Shown: positions 27,148 through 35,911, counted from the stretch's first letter. The stretch is DNA of 41,025 nt from JAEUKQ01 sp964414755 (GCA_964414755.1 CAYPXH010000008.1:1-41025), one strand, 5' to 3'. The notes: generated by a model not told the origin, from the letters alone. A program made the numbers and translations.

Positions 27148-28533
27148 TTAGTTTAGTAAGGCTGCAGAAGCTTTTTGTTTGATTAAGGCATATACAGCCC
27201 GAAGCGCCATAGCTTCGCCCCCAACCGGCCGGCCGGGAGAATTTTTGTTATTCCAAGCCATCAGATCCAAATGAATCCACGGTGTTTTCGGAGTTACAAA
27301 TTCTTGTAAAAACAAAGCAGCTGTAATGGCGCCCCCATAGCTACCCTCGCCGGTGCTATGAATATTGGCTACTTTGCTATCTAATAATTTTCGGTATGGT
27401 GTGAACAATGGAAGACGCCAGATTGGGTCATGCTGTTGCTGGGCATGGTGTATCAGATTTTGTGCTGTTTCTTCGTGATTACAAAAGAAAGCCGGCAGAT
27501 CAGGTCCAAGAGCGACACGAGCAGCCCCTGTTAAGGTTGCAAAATCAACAAGCAGATCGGGTTTTTCACTGCAGGCTTCCGTTAAAGCATCGCTTAGAAT
27601 AAGGCGTCCTTCGGCATCGGTGTCACCAACCTCAACGGTAAGACCGCTTCTGCTGCGGATAACATCAAGTGGCCGATAGGCATTACCCGAAATGCTATTA
27701 TCAACAGCCGGCACCAAAAGGCGCAAACGAACTTTAAGTTGGGCAGACATGATTAAAGCCCCCAACCCTAAAACGTGGGCGGCACCTCCCATATCCTTCT
27801 TCATTAGCAACATGTTGCTGGCGCTTTTAATGTCAAGCCCACCCGAATCAAAGCAAACACCTTTACCAACTAAAGTTATTTTAGGGCCTTGTTCGCCCCA
27901 CCGCAAGTCAATTAGGCGTGGTTGACGGCTGCTGGCACGGCCAACCATATGAACGGATGGATAATTCTGTTTTAATAGGTCGTCCCCAATAATACAGCGG
28001 TAGTTGGCTTGGTGTTGTTTAGCGATTAGTTCGGCTGTTTTTGCTAATTCGGCTGGCCCCATGTCTTCGGCAGGGGTGGTAATTAGGTCGCGAATCATAA
28101 AAATAACCTGTGCCAATTGTTCAACTTCCAGCCTATTTACAGATACAGGCCACTCAAGTGTTGCTGGCTGGCGTTCCGAACTTTTATATTTATCATATTG
28201 ATATCCTCCCAAAGCCCATCCCAAGCAGGCTTGGTGTTGAGAAATATTTTGGAGGCTGTCAATCAATTGATACTGAGCATTCGGTAGCGATAAGGGCAGG
28301 GCACTATAGCTCCAAATATCTTCAACAGAGGCAATCCCTAGTAACACCATTGCCACGGTACCGTTAGGGGCTGGTATAAGAATAAACTTGCCAGCTTGGG
28401 CTGTAAAGCTATGAAGTCGCACCCAATTTTTTGTTGTATCATTTTGGGTGGCTAACCATGATTCCAGGTCTGATGACATTAAGGGAATAACGGGGATAGA
28501 ATTTTTTTTGGATTGGGCAAAGCTATTTAACAA
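27148..28533 (-). CDS. Leucyl aminopeptidase family protein (M17)
   Basis: A 461-residue cytosolic di-metal aminopeptidase. The conserved C-terminal catalytic domain has VGKGVCFDSGGLDIK, MKKDMGGAAHVLG, VGDTDAEGRLILSDAL (metal-ligand and catalytic Arg segment) and LVDFATLTGAARVALG. The usual NTDAEGR reads DTDAEGR, which I recall from many related alphaproteobacterial proteins. The N-terminal 150 residues are divergent, as in PepB/PepA-like variants. It likely degrades peptides, possibly those brought in by Yej next door. It is convergent with yejF (3 nt) and separated by 120 nt from the divergent membrane protein gene. Confidence 0.9.
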   Translation of the reverse strand: MLNSFAQSKKNSIPVIPLMSSDLESWLATQNDTTKNWVRLHSFTAQAGKFILIPAPNGTVAMVLLGIASVEDIWSYSALPLSLPNAQYQLIDSLQNISQHQACLGWALGGYQYDKYKSSERQPATLEWPVSVNRLEVEQLAQVIFMIRDLITTPAEDMGPAELAKTAELIAKQHQANYRCIIGDDLLKQNYPSVHMVGRASSRQPRLIDLRWGEQGPKITLVGKGVCFDSGGLDIKSASNMLLMKKDMGGAAHVLGLGALIMSAQLKVRLRLLVPAVDNSISGNAYRPLDVIRSRSGLTVEVGDTDAEGRLILSDALTEACSEKPDLLVDFATLTGAARVALGPDLPAFFCNHEETAQNLIHHAQQQHDPIWRLPLFTPYRKLLDSKVANIHSTGEGSYGGAITAALFLQEFVTPKTPWIHLDLMAWNNKNSPGRPVGGEAMALRAVYALIKQKASAALLN

Positions 28534-28653
28534 TTATACCTCCATCAAGGGTGCACCAAGCTAACTTGTTAATATTATCGTTATATCCTATAACACATGA
28601 TATTATTTAGCAATTCGATCAGCTCAATAAAAAATAGCTTTTGGAGAGATTAA

Positions 28654-30282
28654 TTGACGGGCATATCAACAGCCTTTTTACCCCTAGGTCGACCCCGTAG
28701 AATTATATTTCTGCTTATCTTATTATGGATAGGTATGACGATGGGTGCGCTTTTCCTTAGACCCGTTATTCTTGCCGGGGAACAAAAGATTCTTTCCGAA
28801 GCTTGGTGGGCTTGGCAAACTTTGGATTGGTTTGATACGCGTAATTTTGGCATCACAGGAATTATACAGCTAATATGGCTTGTAACCGGTGTTGCCGAGT
28901 GGTCGGCACGATTAATTATTCCGGTAATAGGGTTGCTAACTTTATGGCCGCTTGTTGCCATAACACGTTCTTTGTGGCCTGATGAACCAAAACTTCCATT
29001 AATTGTGGGCATCATGTGGTTTGGTAGTGGTGCTTATGTCATTTATACGGGGTTAATATCACAAGATTTGCTTGTGGTTTTTTTGGTTCTTTTGTTAATT
29101 CAAAATCAACTAGCCTTGGTCGCTGGATATACAAATCAAACATATCGATTAATTAAAAGCTTTCTAATTTTGCTTATGGTTTTTATTTTTTCGGGGTTAT
29201 ATGGGTTGGTTTTATCTTTAATCCCTGTTTTAATGGCAAGTTGGGTGCATGTTGATCGCCTGCATATGAAACATAAAACCTATCTGGGTTTTACCGGGTT
29301 TTTGTACATTTTTGCAATTCTTTTAGGTGCTTTTATTATTTTGATAGCTGCAGGTAACCAAATATGGTCAAAATATTTAAGTATGGCCACTGATATCAAA
29401 GACGCTTTGATACGCGATGCCGCGATGTTGCCCTTTGTTTTATTTCCATGGCTTTGGTGGCCTCGCTTGTGGCGTTTATTTAGGAAACAGCCATATTTTT
29501 GGTACCAGCGACCCATAATATACATGACCTTGTCTGCATTAGGGGTTATTGGCACTATTTTTTTTCTACCAGCCCAACATTTTAGTGTTTTGGTACCCAT
29601 AGTACCATTTTTAGGTGTTGTGGCTGCTAAAGCCTGTTCCTTATTACAAGATCGCCAGCGGGATTTTCACGCCCTGATCCCATCTTTGTTTTTAATTCTT
29701 TTTGGGATCATTGCCTTTTTGTTAAACATGATTCCGCTTGCACATGTTGATGTTGTTTTTTTCGAAATGATTGGTACAGGTCTTCCTTTATGGCTAGACG
29801 GGTTTAGTTGGGCATCTGGATTCATTTTGCTGGGCGGTGGCTATATACTGGCTCAGATATCACCACGGCGCTTTATGTCACAGATCAGCCAACTGGCTTT
29901 TTTACCTTTTATCTGGGGCATGGCTATCAATATAGAGTTTTATTTTTCTTTAAATAAATTTTTTGACACGCAAACAACTGCCAAAAATATTGCCGAGCGA
30001 CAACGACAAGGACAGGCAATAGCGGTAATGGGGCCTTATAATTACCAATTTGATTTATCAGCTCGCCTGCGTGTGCCATTGCCGGCGTTGCTTTCTGTGC
30101 AGCAAGCCGTGGATTGGAGTATAAACAACCCACAAGGTCTTGTGATCATGTATTATGATGGTGGCCCATTTCTGGCGGCAGTGCCAGAACGTGTTGCCTG
30201 GGGAGGGCAATACCAAATTATCTTTTGGTCTTCAGCCAAAATATTTGCAACCAGGGGTGCGGTCTTAAATAATTACCGCTGA
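28654..30282 (+). CDS. Multipass membrane protein resembling PMT/ArnT-type glycosyltransferases
   Basis: A 542-residue protein with about ten to twelve hydrophobic segments. The start is TTG at 28654 with GGAGAG five to six nt upstream. The first periplasmic loop, LAGEQKILSEAWWAWQTLDW, resembles the DE-rich loop after TM1 of PMT/ArnT (GT-C) transferases that use undecaprenyl-phosphate sugars, and YTGLISQDLLVVFLVLLL fits the later part of that fold. Arg/Pro clusters occur near the membrane border. The C-terminal part from about residue 440 is a soluble or periplasmic domain. No donor or acceptor can be assigned. It stands alone between the aminopeptidase and hsp20 genes. Confidence 0.6.
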   Translation: MTGISTAFLPLGRPRRIIFLLILLWIGMTMGALFLRPVILAGEQKILSEAWWAWQTLDWFDTRNFGITGIIQLIWLVTGVAEWSARLIIPVIGLLTLWPLVAITRSLWPDEPKLPLIVGIMWFGSGAYVIYTGLISQDLLVVFLVLLLIQNQLALVAGYTNQTYRLIKSFLILLMVFIFSGLYGLVLSLIPVLMASWVHVDRLHMKHKTYLGFTGFLYIFAILLGAFIILIAAGNQIWSKYLSMATDIKDALIRDAAMLPFVLFPWLWWPRLWRLFRKQPYFWYQRPIIYMTLSALGVIGTIFFLPAQHFSVLVPIVPFLGVVAAKACSLLQDRQRDFHALIPSLFLILFGIIAFLLNMIPLAHVDVVFFEMIGTGLPLWLDGFSWASGFILLGGGYILAQISPRRFMSQISQLAFLPFIWGMAINIEFYFSLNKFFDTQTTAKNIAERQRQGQAIAVMGPYNYQFDLSARLRVPLPALLSVQQAVDWSINNPQGLVIMYYDGGPFLAAVPERVAWGGQYQIIFWSSAKIFATRGAVLNNYR

Positions 30283-30286
30283 GGGG

Positions 30287-30317
30287 TTGATTTTTGGCCT
30301 GTGTTTGCCTATCTAGA
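30287..30317 (+). promoter_or_regulatory. Possible heat-shock (sigma-32) promoter of hsp20-DUF1150
   Basis: GTTGA at 30286-30290 and CCTATCTAG at 30308-30316 are separated as in alphaproteobacterial RpoH promoters (CTTG-N17/18-CYTATNTNNG). RNA would start near 30325, about 55 nt before hsp20. The -35 has one mismatch and the last -10 base differs. Confidence 0.45.
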
Positions 30318-30379
30318 TGGCAGGTAGCGCCATGAACGGGGTACCTGTTTTAACCGCTCGCTTACTTAAGGAGCTATTG

Positions 30380-30802
30380 ATGACAAAACTATTATTCTCT
30401 CAAAATCCCTTTTTGCTTGGCTTTGACCGTGTTGAAGAAATGATGATTAAGTTAACCAAGCAAGCGGGCGAAAGTTCTTACCCACCTTATAATATCGAAC
30501 ATGATAGCCAGACAGATACAATTAAGATTGTTATTGCTGTTGCCGGTTTTGGCGTTAACGATTTGGAAATACAATTGCAGGATAATCAGTTAACAGTCAG
30601 GGGAAAACAACAGGAAGAAAGGGAGAAAAACTATCTTTATCGGGGAATTGCAGCCCGCCAGTTTCAGCGCAGTTTTATATTAGCATCTGGGGTTGAAATT
30701 ACCGAAGCAGTTTTGGAAAAGGGATTGTTGATTATTGGATTACGCCGCCTTCTCCCCGACCTGACTACTAAAAATGTTCCCATCCGACAGGTGGGTAAAT
30801 AA
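30380..30802 (+). CDS. Small heat-shock protein Hsp20
   Basis: A 140-residue alpha-crystallin-family holdase. I start at the ATG at 30380, preceded by AAGGAG with a 6-nt spacer; the frame is open 21 codons further upstream, but that portion is not Hsp20-like. The sequence YPPYNIEHDSQTDTIKIVIAVAG is the start of the alpha-crystallin domain, followed by LEIQLQDNQLTVRGKQQ and the end strand AVLEKGLLIIGLRR. The chain ends after RLLPDLTTKNVPIRQVGK, close to the IbpA-like branch common in alphaproteobacteria. DUF1150 follows after 20 nt. Confidence 0.93.
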   Translation: MTKLLFSQNPFLLGFDRVEEMMIKLTKQAGESSYPPYNIEHDSQTDTIKIVIAVAGFGVNDLEIQLQDNQLTVRGKQQEEREKNYLYRGIAARQFQRSFILASGVEITEAVLEKGLLIIGLRRLLPDLTTKNVPIRQVGK

Positions 30803-30822
30803 CAGTATTAAGGGGGTTTATC

Positions 30823-31041
30823 ATGGAACTTTCACGCGAAGAATTACGCCGCATCAGCAAAACCGATTTGGCAAAGCTGGGTCTTAATGGGGTTGCCTAC
30901 ATTAGGCCAATGATCGTAGACAACGAGCAGGTGTTTTCAGTTCATGCCGCTGATGGCAGCCAGCTGGGCATCGTGCCATCACTAGAAGTTGCAATTATAG
31001 GCCTTCAAGAAGGCGATATCCAGCCTGTGATGCTGCAATAA
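30823..31041 (+). CDS. DUF1150 family protein
   Basis: A 72-residue protein. It begins MELSREELRRISKTDLAKLG and contains VAYIRPMIVDNEQVFSVHAADG, matching DUF1150, a small alphaproteobacterial family usually found directly behind Hsp20. Function unknown. AAGGGGG is close upstream of the ATG. Operon partner of hsp20 and so probably heat-inducible, by inference. Confidence 0.85.
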   Translation: MELSREELRRISKTDLAKLGLNGVAYIRPMIVDNEQVFSVHAADGSQLGIVPSLEVAIIGLQEGDIQPVMLQ

Positions 31042-31115
31042 ACAACTACATGTTGCTGAACAATTTATCAAGGCACACTATAGGTCACAGGGTGCCCTGC
31101 ATAATCGCTATATCA

Positions 31116-31727
31116 TCAGGACTTTTTTGTATTGCCGTTGCGTACAGGGGCTGATGAGGGTTTTTTGTTTCCCTCGGGGTCAATCCAGCCAATATTACCG
31201 TCAATTCGCCGGTATACCATGTTGAGTTGTCCATGGGATTGATTACGGAACATAAGTGCTGATATTTTAGCAAGGTCAAGACGCATAACAGCCTCGCTAA
31301 CAGTCAGGGTATCTATTTTAGCTTCCATTTCGGCAACAATTACGGGTGATGCATTGGCGGGTGATTGATTAGCCTCGTCTTCTTCGGGCGACAAGACAGA
31401 ATACCAGGCAGGTTCAACGGTAATTTTGCGACGGCGATGGTCTTGTAGGCGTTGTTTGTACTTGCGCAGCTGCTTACCCAGATTTTCACAAGCCATGTCA
31501 ACGGCAACATAAGCTGTATCTGCCTTTGCATCGGATTGCACCAGAATAGAACGGCTGACATGGGACGAAATATGTGTTTGAAACATATGGCCTTCTTGAG
31601 AAACGGTGACGGTTGTATCGATGGCCTCGCCAAAAAATTTCTCATAAACATTCTTTAAACGATCATTCACATGCTGGCGCAGGGCTTCTGTAATATCTAG
31701 GTGTTTTCCTTTTACAACAATTGTCAT
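31116..31727 (-). CDS. hpf: Ribosome hibernation-promoting factor, long form
   Basis: A 203-residue protein of the HPF/YfiA family, which inactivates ribosomes in stationary phase by dimerising or blocking 70S. The N-terminal domain starts MTIVVKGKHLDITEALRQHV and continues DRLKNVYEKFFGEA. Length and a C-terminal domain ending in MVYRRIDGNIGWIDPEG place it in the long HPF class, which forms 100S dimers. I chose the ATG at 31727; a start six codons upstream is less likely. The ribosome site is weak. It is the last gene of the lpt operon, downstream of lptB. The usual rpoN between them is absent. Confidence 0.92.
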   Translation of the reverse strand: MTIVVKGKHLDITEALRQHVNDRLKNVYEKFFGEAIDTTVTVSQEGHMFQTHISSHVSRSILVQSDAKADTAYVAVDMACENLGKQLRKYKQRLQDHRRRKITVEPAWYSVLSPEEDEANQSPANASPVIVAEMEAKIDTLTVSEAVMRLDLAKISALMFRNQSHGQLNMVYRRIDGNIGWIDPEGNKKPSSAPVRNGNTKKS

Positions 31728-31866
31728 GATGATAAAAACCGCCAATAATTAAGGTTATAGATTTTTTTGGGTATTGAAACCGCTCCACATGGTAATTTAG
31801 TTTTCTGGTGAGTCAACAGGAATTAAAAACATGATATGTATCAGTAAATAAGTGACCTGTTAATCG

Positions 31867-32631
31867 TCAATCGTTTTTGTCAAATGAGCTACCCAAATAT
31901 ACTTTTTTAACCAATGCATCCTGAATAATTGCGTCCGGCGTCCCTTGACGCAGAACTTGACCACTGTGAATAATATAAGCCCTGCTAACGATATCGAGTG
32001 TTTCGCGTACATTGTGGTCGGTAATTAAAATACCAATACCGCGTTCGCGCAACAAACCAATTAATAAACGAATTTCCGTAATAGCAATTGGATCGATACC
32101 AGCGAACGGCTCGTCCAATAGCAAAAATTTTGGATTACTGGCTAAGGCGCGGGCAATTTCTGTTCGTCGCCGTTCGCCGCCTGACAAAGCAATAGCAGGG
32201 CTTGTGCGCAGATGGTTTATTGAAAATTGTTCAAGCAGCTGGTTTAATCGTTCATACCGCTTGTTGCGATCGGAATAAAGCATCTCCAAAGCAACTAAAA
32301 TATTTTGCTCAACGGTTAAGCCACGAAAAATTGAAGATTCTTGCGGTAAGTAACCAAGACCAAGTTGGGCACGCCGATACATGGGTAAAGCGGTAATATC
32401 CTGACCATTTAACAAAACTTGGCCAGAATCCGGCCTTATTAAACCGCTAATGATATAAAAACTGGTTGTTTTACCGGCGCCATTCGGACCAAGAAGACCA
32501 ACAATTTCACCAGGATTAACTGTTATTGATACATCATGTACAACTGGACGTTTACGAAACTGTTTAGATAAATGACGACACTCAAGCGCGTTAGATAAGG
32601 ATGACACTGGGGCGGGGGTGGTTAAAGACAT
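31867..32631 (-). CDS. lptB: Lipopolysaccharide export ATPase LptB
   Basis: Cytoplasmic ATPase of the LptB2FGC complex that extracts LPS from the inner membrane. About 254 residues from the ATG at 32631; the frame is open far upstream through lptA in another frame, but that part is not LptB. Walker A is GPNGAGKT, the Q-loop is YLPQESSIF, the signature is ALSGGERRRTEIARAL, and Walker B is FLLLDEPFAGIDP followed by the His of TDHNVRETL. It follows lptA by 7 nt. lptF and lptG are not in the window. Confidence 0.96.
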   Translation of the reverse strand: MSLTTPAPVSSLSNALECRHLSKQFRKRPVVHDVSITVNPGEIVGLLGPNGAGKTTSFYIISGLIRPDSGQVLLNGQDITALPMYRRAQLGLGYLPQESSIFRGLTVEQNILVALEMLYSDRNKRYERLNQLLEQFSINHLRTSPAIALSGGERRRTEIARALASNPKFLLLDEPFAGIDPIAITEIRLLIGLLRERGIGILITDHNVRETLDIVSRAYIIHSGQVLRQGTPDAIIQDALVKKVYLGSSFDKND

Positions 32632-32638
32632 CATAATA

Positions 32639-33493
32639 TTAATCTGGTGACAGTAAAACCAACACCGGTGCATTAGTATGCGTGGAGTTGGTAACGACAA
32701 TTGATTGTGTTTTAGTATTGATTTTGGCTGTTTCACCAAGAATTTGATTTGACCCATCACTAAGCCGGACATTACCCTGCAGACTGGCAATGTTGCTGGA
32801 ATCATGATAGGTCATTCTATCAGAAAAACCCCGTAGTTTGCGTTGCTGAATATGAACGTTACCTTCTGCCTGTATCTGTTCCAGAGATGTTTTGCCATTA
32901 TTGGAGTTGATTAAATTAAGGATCAGTTGGTCGGCGGTAACTAAAAGTTGTGAAGCTGGATCATTGATTTTGGCAGCGCCCGTAGCTATAAGCTGTTGAT
33001 TATGGCGGTTGTACACAATTTTTTCCTTAGCTGTTAGAATCTTTTTGTTAAGCTCAATTGTTAAGAGTGACCCTTCCAGGGTAAAAATACCCTGATCTAG
33101 GTCAAACACGGCTTGTGCAGAGTTGATTTGATAATCAGTACCCATGATAACAACTTGACCATCTGCTTCAATTTTCCAAATATCAACACCACCCTGTTCT
33201 TTTTCGCGGTAATGTGCAATCAGCTGTGCACTGCGGATTTGTGTCGTTCCTTTCTTTAAAAGGACATCACCCCGTGCTATGTATATTTTTTCCTGCTGGC
33301 GAATTTCAACACCGTTACTGGCCTCAAGCGATGTAGGCTGGTTACCGGTATCAAAATCAAAAATGTCGCCATAGCTTAGTGTATAGGTAGAAAAATAAGC
33401 TGATATAAGCAGGGTTAAGCTTAGCAAAAGCTTGCCAGGTCCATAAAGAAAGCCATAAAAGCTAGTTGCTAAGTTGGATCGTTGTTTTGCCAT
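32639..33493 (-). CDS. lptA: Periplasmic LPS transport protein LptA
   Basis: A 284-residue OstA/LptA-family protein that bridges LptC and LptD in the periplasm. The N-terminal hydrophobic segment GKLLLSLTLLISAYFSTYTL (about residues 19-38) is an export signal. The beta-jellyroll repeats include IRQQEKIYIARGDVLLKKGT, INSAQAVFDLDQGIFTL and IQAEGNVHIQQRKLRGFSDRM, as in this family. It is about 100 residues longer than E. coli LptA; the extra length lies mainly in further beta segments. Its start overlaps the end of lptC by 32 nt. Confidence 0.9.
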   Translation of the reverse strand: MAKQRSNLATSFYGFLYGPGKLLLSLTLLISAYFSTYTLSYGDIFDFDTGNQPTSLEASNGVEIRQQEKIYIARGDVLLKKGTTQIRSAQLIAHYREKEQGGVDIWKIEADGQVVIMGTDYQINSAQAVFDLDQGIFTLEGSLLTIELNKKILTAKEKIVYNRHNQQLIATGAAKINDPASQLLVTADQLILNLINSNNGKTSLEQIQAEGNVHIQQRKLRGFSDRMTYHDSSNIASLQGNVRLSDGSNQILGETAKINTKTQSIVVTNSTHTNAPVLVLLSPD

Positions 33494-34043
33494 TTAAGAA
33501 AATAATCTTTTGTTGCTCATCAAAAACAAAGCCTTCTGCTAAAACATGGCCAAACGTACCAGAACCACTAACGTTTGATGATGTACTTAACTGACTTTTA
33601 GAAAGATCGATATGAACCGCATGGGTGCGTAATTCGGTTTGGGTATCTAATTGTAATAAAACATTATCTGTTAATGTTAACATTTTTTCTTTAGGCTGAA
33701 ACATTCCAGTATCAGATGAAAAAGTTAGCTGTCGGTTATCAGAAAGACTAATATCACCGCTTGGCTTTTGTAATTTTAATGAGGTATCGTCCAATCCACC
33801 ATTCATCGTTGCTGTTATGTCTGTTTGCAGTCTAAAATGACGATTTTCTTGATCTTTTCCTTGAAATACAGCTTGTTGCATTGCCATAGACATAGGCTGG
33901 TTGGCAACAATACGGGTTTCAGATAGACGTAATTGTGTTGCTGCTAATTCACGTTGTGGTAGCCACAACAATAAAGCGGCTGCCACTAAACCTAAACCAG
34001 GCAATCCATATTTTAAAATTTTCCTTACCAACAGGACAGACAT
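33462..34043 (-). CDS. lptC: LPS export system protein LptC
   Basis: A 193-residue inner-membrane anchored protein of the LPS transport bridge. One membrane helix near the N-terminus (about 13-30) is followed by a periplasmic beta-rich domain. Recognisable pieces are RLSETRIVANQPM (near residue 38) and GSGTFGHVLAEGFVFDEQQKII near the C-terminus, as in alphaproteobacterial LptC. It ends 32 nt inside lptA and lies downstream of kdsD. Identity depends on position and fold pattern more than on strict motifs. Confidence 0.85.
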   Translation of the reverse strand: MSVLLVRKILKYGLPGLGLVAAALLLWLPQRELAATQLRLSETRIVANQPMSMAMQQAVFQGKDQENRHFRLQTDITATMNGGLDDTSLKLQKPSGDISLSDNRQLTFSSDTGMFQPKEKMLTLTDNVLLQLDTQTELRTHAVHIDLSKSQLSTSSNVSGSGTFGHVLAEGFVFDEQQKIIFLNGKTTIQLSN

Positions 34044-34102
34044 GCTAGGGCACCAAGATAAAAGTGTAATCGCCTTGAATCATTATACATGATTTCCTTC
34101 GT

Positions 34103-35080
34103 TCAAACAATACCTGCTTGTAAACAGTCATGAACATGAATGATACCAATCGGTTTTTGTGCTTCAACAACGAAAAGGGTGGTTATCGGACGATCATTAA
34201 TATTCATCTCGGCTAGGGCTGAAGCTACTAGGGCATCTGGTGCGATAGTGCGTGGTTTAGTGCTCATAATCATTTTTACAGGTTGACTTAAAAGATCTTT
34301 ATTCATATGGCGCCGCAAATCACCATCGGTGATGATTCCGGCCAAACAACCATTGCTAAGAATAATACCAACGCACCCAAAACCCTTAGAAGTCATCTCG
34401 AGTACGGCATGGTCCATGTGGCTATCAATCGGTACCAGGGGCATTTTTTCCCCGCGGTGCATGATATCTACAACTTTTAACAGTTTTTTCCCAAGCGCAC
34501 CACCCGGATGATAATTGCGAAATTGTTGCGATGAAAAACCCTTTCGCTCTAACAAACAAATTGCCAAAGCATCACCAAGAGCTAGCATCATTGTTGTTGA
34601 TGTGGTTGGGGCCAGTCCCATGGGACAGGCCTCGGCAACTTTGGGTAAAAGCAAAACAACATCTGCCGATGTTGCTAAAATACTACTGTCGTTACCGGTT
34701 ATGGCCAACAACGGGATACGAAAACGACGCGTATATTCAATGATTCCCAAAAGTTCTTGTGTGTTGCCAGAATATGATAAGGCAATAACGGTATCATCCC
34801 GTGCAATCATGCCAAGGTCGCCGTGAATGGCCTCGCCCGGGTGTACGAAATAAGCGGGTGTTCCGGTCGAGGCGAAGGTAGCCGCAATTTTATTGGCAAT
34901 ATGGCCACTTTTCCCCATCCCTGTTAATATCAACCGCCCTTTGGTTTTTTCGAGAATCTCGATTGCTTGTACATGGTGCAAGTCAAGATTTTTGGATAGC
35001 TGGATAATACCCTCCGCCTCCGTGATTAAACTTTGACGCAGCAAATCAAAAGGTGCAGGGGATGAAACGGTTTTATTCAT
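34103..35080 (-). CDS. kdsD: Arabinose-5-phosphate isomerase (KdsD/KpsF family)
   Basis: Interconverts ribulose-5-phosphate and arabinose-5-phosphate, the first step of Kdo synthesis for LPS. About 325 residues from the ATG at 35080, which has AAAAGG upstream. The SIS domain shows GMGKSGHIANKIAATFASTG, HPGEAIHGDLGMI, VIALSYSGNTQEL and SCP-like ACPMGLAPTTSTTMMLALGDALA. Two CBS domains follow (about 205-325), with IITDGDLRRHM at the end of the first. All family hallmarks are present. It lies between rnd and lptC in the envelope operon and makes the precursor used by KdsB, encoded at 39495. Confidence 0.95.
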   Translation of the reverse strand: MNKTVSSPAPFDLLRQSLITEAEGIIQLSKNLDLHHVQAIEILEKTKGRLILTGMGKSGHIANKIAATFASTGTPAYFVHPGEAIHGDLGMIARDDTVIALSYSGNTQELLGIIEYTRRFRIPLLAITGNDSSILATSADVVLLLPKVAEACPMGLAPTTSTTMMLALGDALAICLLERKGFSSQQFRNYHPGGALGKKLLKVVDIMHRGEKMPLVPIDSHMDHAVLEMTSKGFGCVGIILSNGCLAGIITDGDLRRHMNKDLLSQPVKMIMSTKPRTIAPDALVASALAEMNINDRPITTLFVVEAQKPIGIIHVHDCLQAGIV

Positions 35081-35131
35081 AAGCCTTTTCGTCAATCAAT
35101 ATAGTGTGAATCATCATAAAAAACCAGCAAT

Positions 35132-35773
35132 CTATTGGTGGGCAAAAATATCGACTTCTTCAAGCCCCAGTAAATCAAGTTCAACACGACTTGTTAAAAA
35201 ATTAAAACAACTCTGAGCTAAATTAAGCCTATCCTCACGTTTCAGTAAAAAATCAAGCTTCTCTTTCAGTCGGTGTAAATATAAAACATCTGATGCAGCA
35301 TATTTTAATTGTTCAGCTGTAAGGGTTTCCGCACCCCAATCAGATGATTGTTGCTGTTTTGATAGCTCGACATCAAGCAAATCCTTGCATAAGTCTTTAA
35401 GACCATGCCTATCTGTAAATGTGCGTACCAACTTCGATGCAATTTTAGTGCAATAAATTGATTTACATTCAAGGTTAAGGTAAAATTTTAAAACATGCAC
35501 ATCAAAACGTGCGAAATGAAATATCTTGGTTACCAGGGGGTTTTCCAACATTTTTTTTAGGCGCGGGGCGTGATAAGGGCGTTGTGTTGGTTTAAACTGA
35601 ACCAGATGGCAAACGCCATCACCAGCCGACATTTGTATAAGACATAATCGGTCGCGCACCGGCTTCAGACCCATTGTTTCCGTATCAATGGCAACTATGG
35701 GGCCTAAATCCAGATGTTCCGGTAAATCATCTTGGTGAAGAAAAATTTGAGGGGTTGGATTTGATGGTAACAT
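35132..35773 (-). CDS. rnd: Ribonuclease D (short form)
   Basis: A 213-residue 3'-5' exoribonuclease of the DEDDy class. The motifs are VAIDTETMGLKPVRDRLCLIQ (Asp and Glu of ExoI), KIFHFARFDVHVLKF (ExoII) and AEQLKYAASDVLYLHRLKEKL (ExoIII Tyr and Asp). It lacks the C-terminal HRDC domain of E. coli RNase D, as is usual for the alphaproteobacterial short form. It may act on the 3' ends of tRNA precursors. tRNA-Leu lies 51 nt upstream on the same strand. Confidence 0.93.
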   Translation of the reverse strand: MLPSNPTPQIFLHQDDLPEHLDLGPIVAIDTETMGLKPVRDRLCLIQMSAGDGVCHLVQFKPTQRPYHAPRLKKMLENPLVTKIFHFARFDVHVLKFYLNLECKSIYCTKIASKLVRTFTDRHGLKDLCKDLLDVELSKQQQSSDWGAETLTAEQLKYAASDVLYLHRLKEKLDFLLKREDRLNLAQSCFNFLTSRVELDLLGLEEVDIFAHQ

Positions 35774-35824
35774 AGGATTCCAGAGTTATTGATTACGCTT
35801 TTAGATTATGGCACACAATTGTAG

Positions 35825-35911
35825 TGGTGCCCAGAATAAGACTCGAACTTACACAACCTCTCGGTTACAGGTACCTGAAACCTGCGCGTCTACCAATTCC
35901 GCCATCTGGGC
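35825..35911 (-). tRNA. tRNA-Leu (anticodon CAG)
   Basis: An 87-nt class-II tRNA read on the minus strand. The acceptor is GCCCAGA with TCTGGGC, then an encoded ACCA. The D arm is GGCGGAATTGGTAGACGC, typical of tRNA-Leu. The anticodon stem CAGGT/ACCTG holds TTCAGGT, giving CAG. The long variable arm GTAACCGAGAGGTTGT is present. It is upstream of rnd, but the acceptor stem is intact and no integrase lies near. Confidence 0.95.

Noticed and set aside
31088..31099. CAGGG-TG-CCCTG palindrome between DUF1150 and hpf as terminator
   Set aside because: The loop is only 2 nt and no T-run follows on either strand.
35825..35911. tRNA-Leu as an integration site of a mobile element
   Set aside because: No integrase, no direct repeat of the tRNA end, and the flanking genes are core alphaproteobacterial genes.
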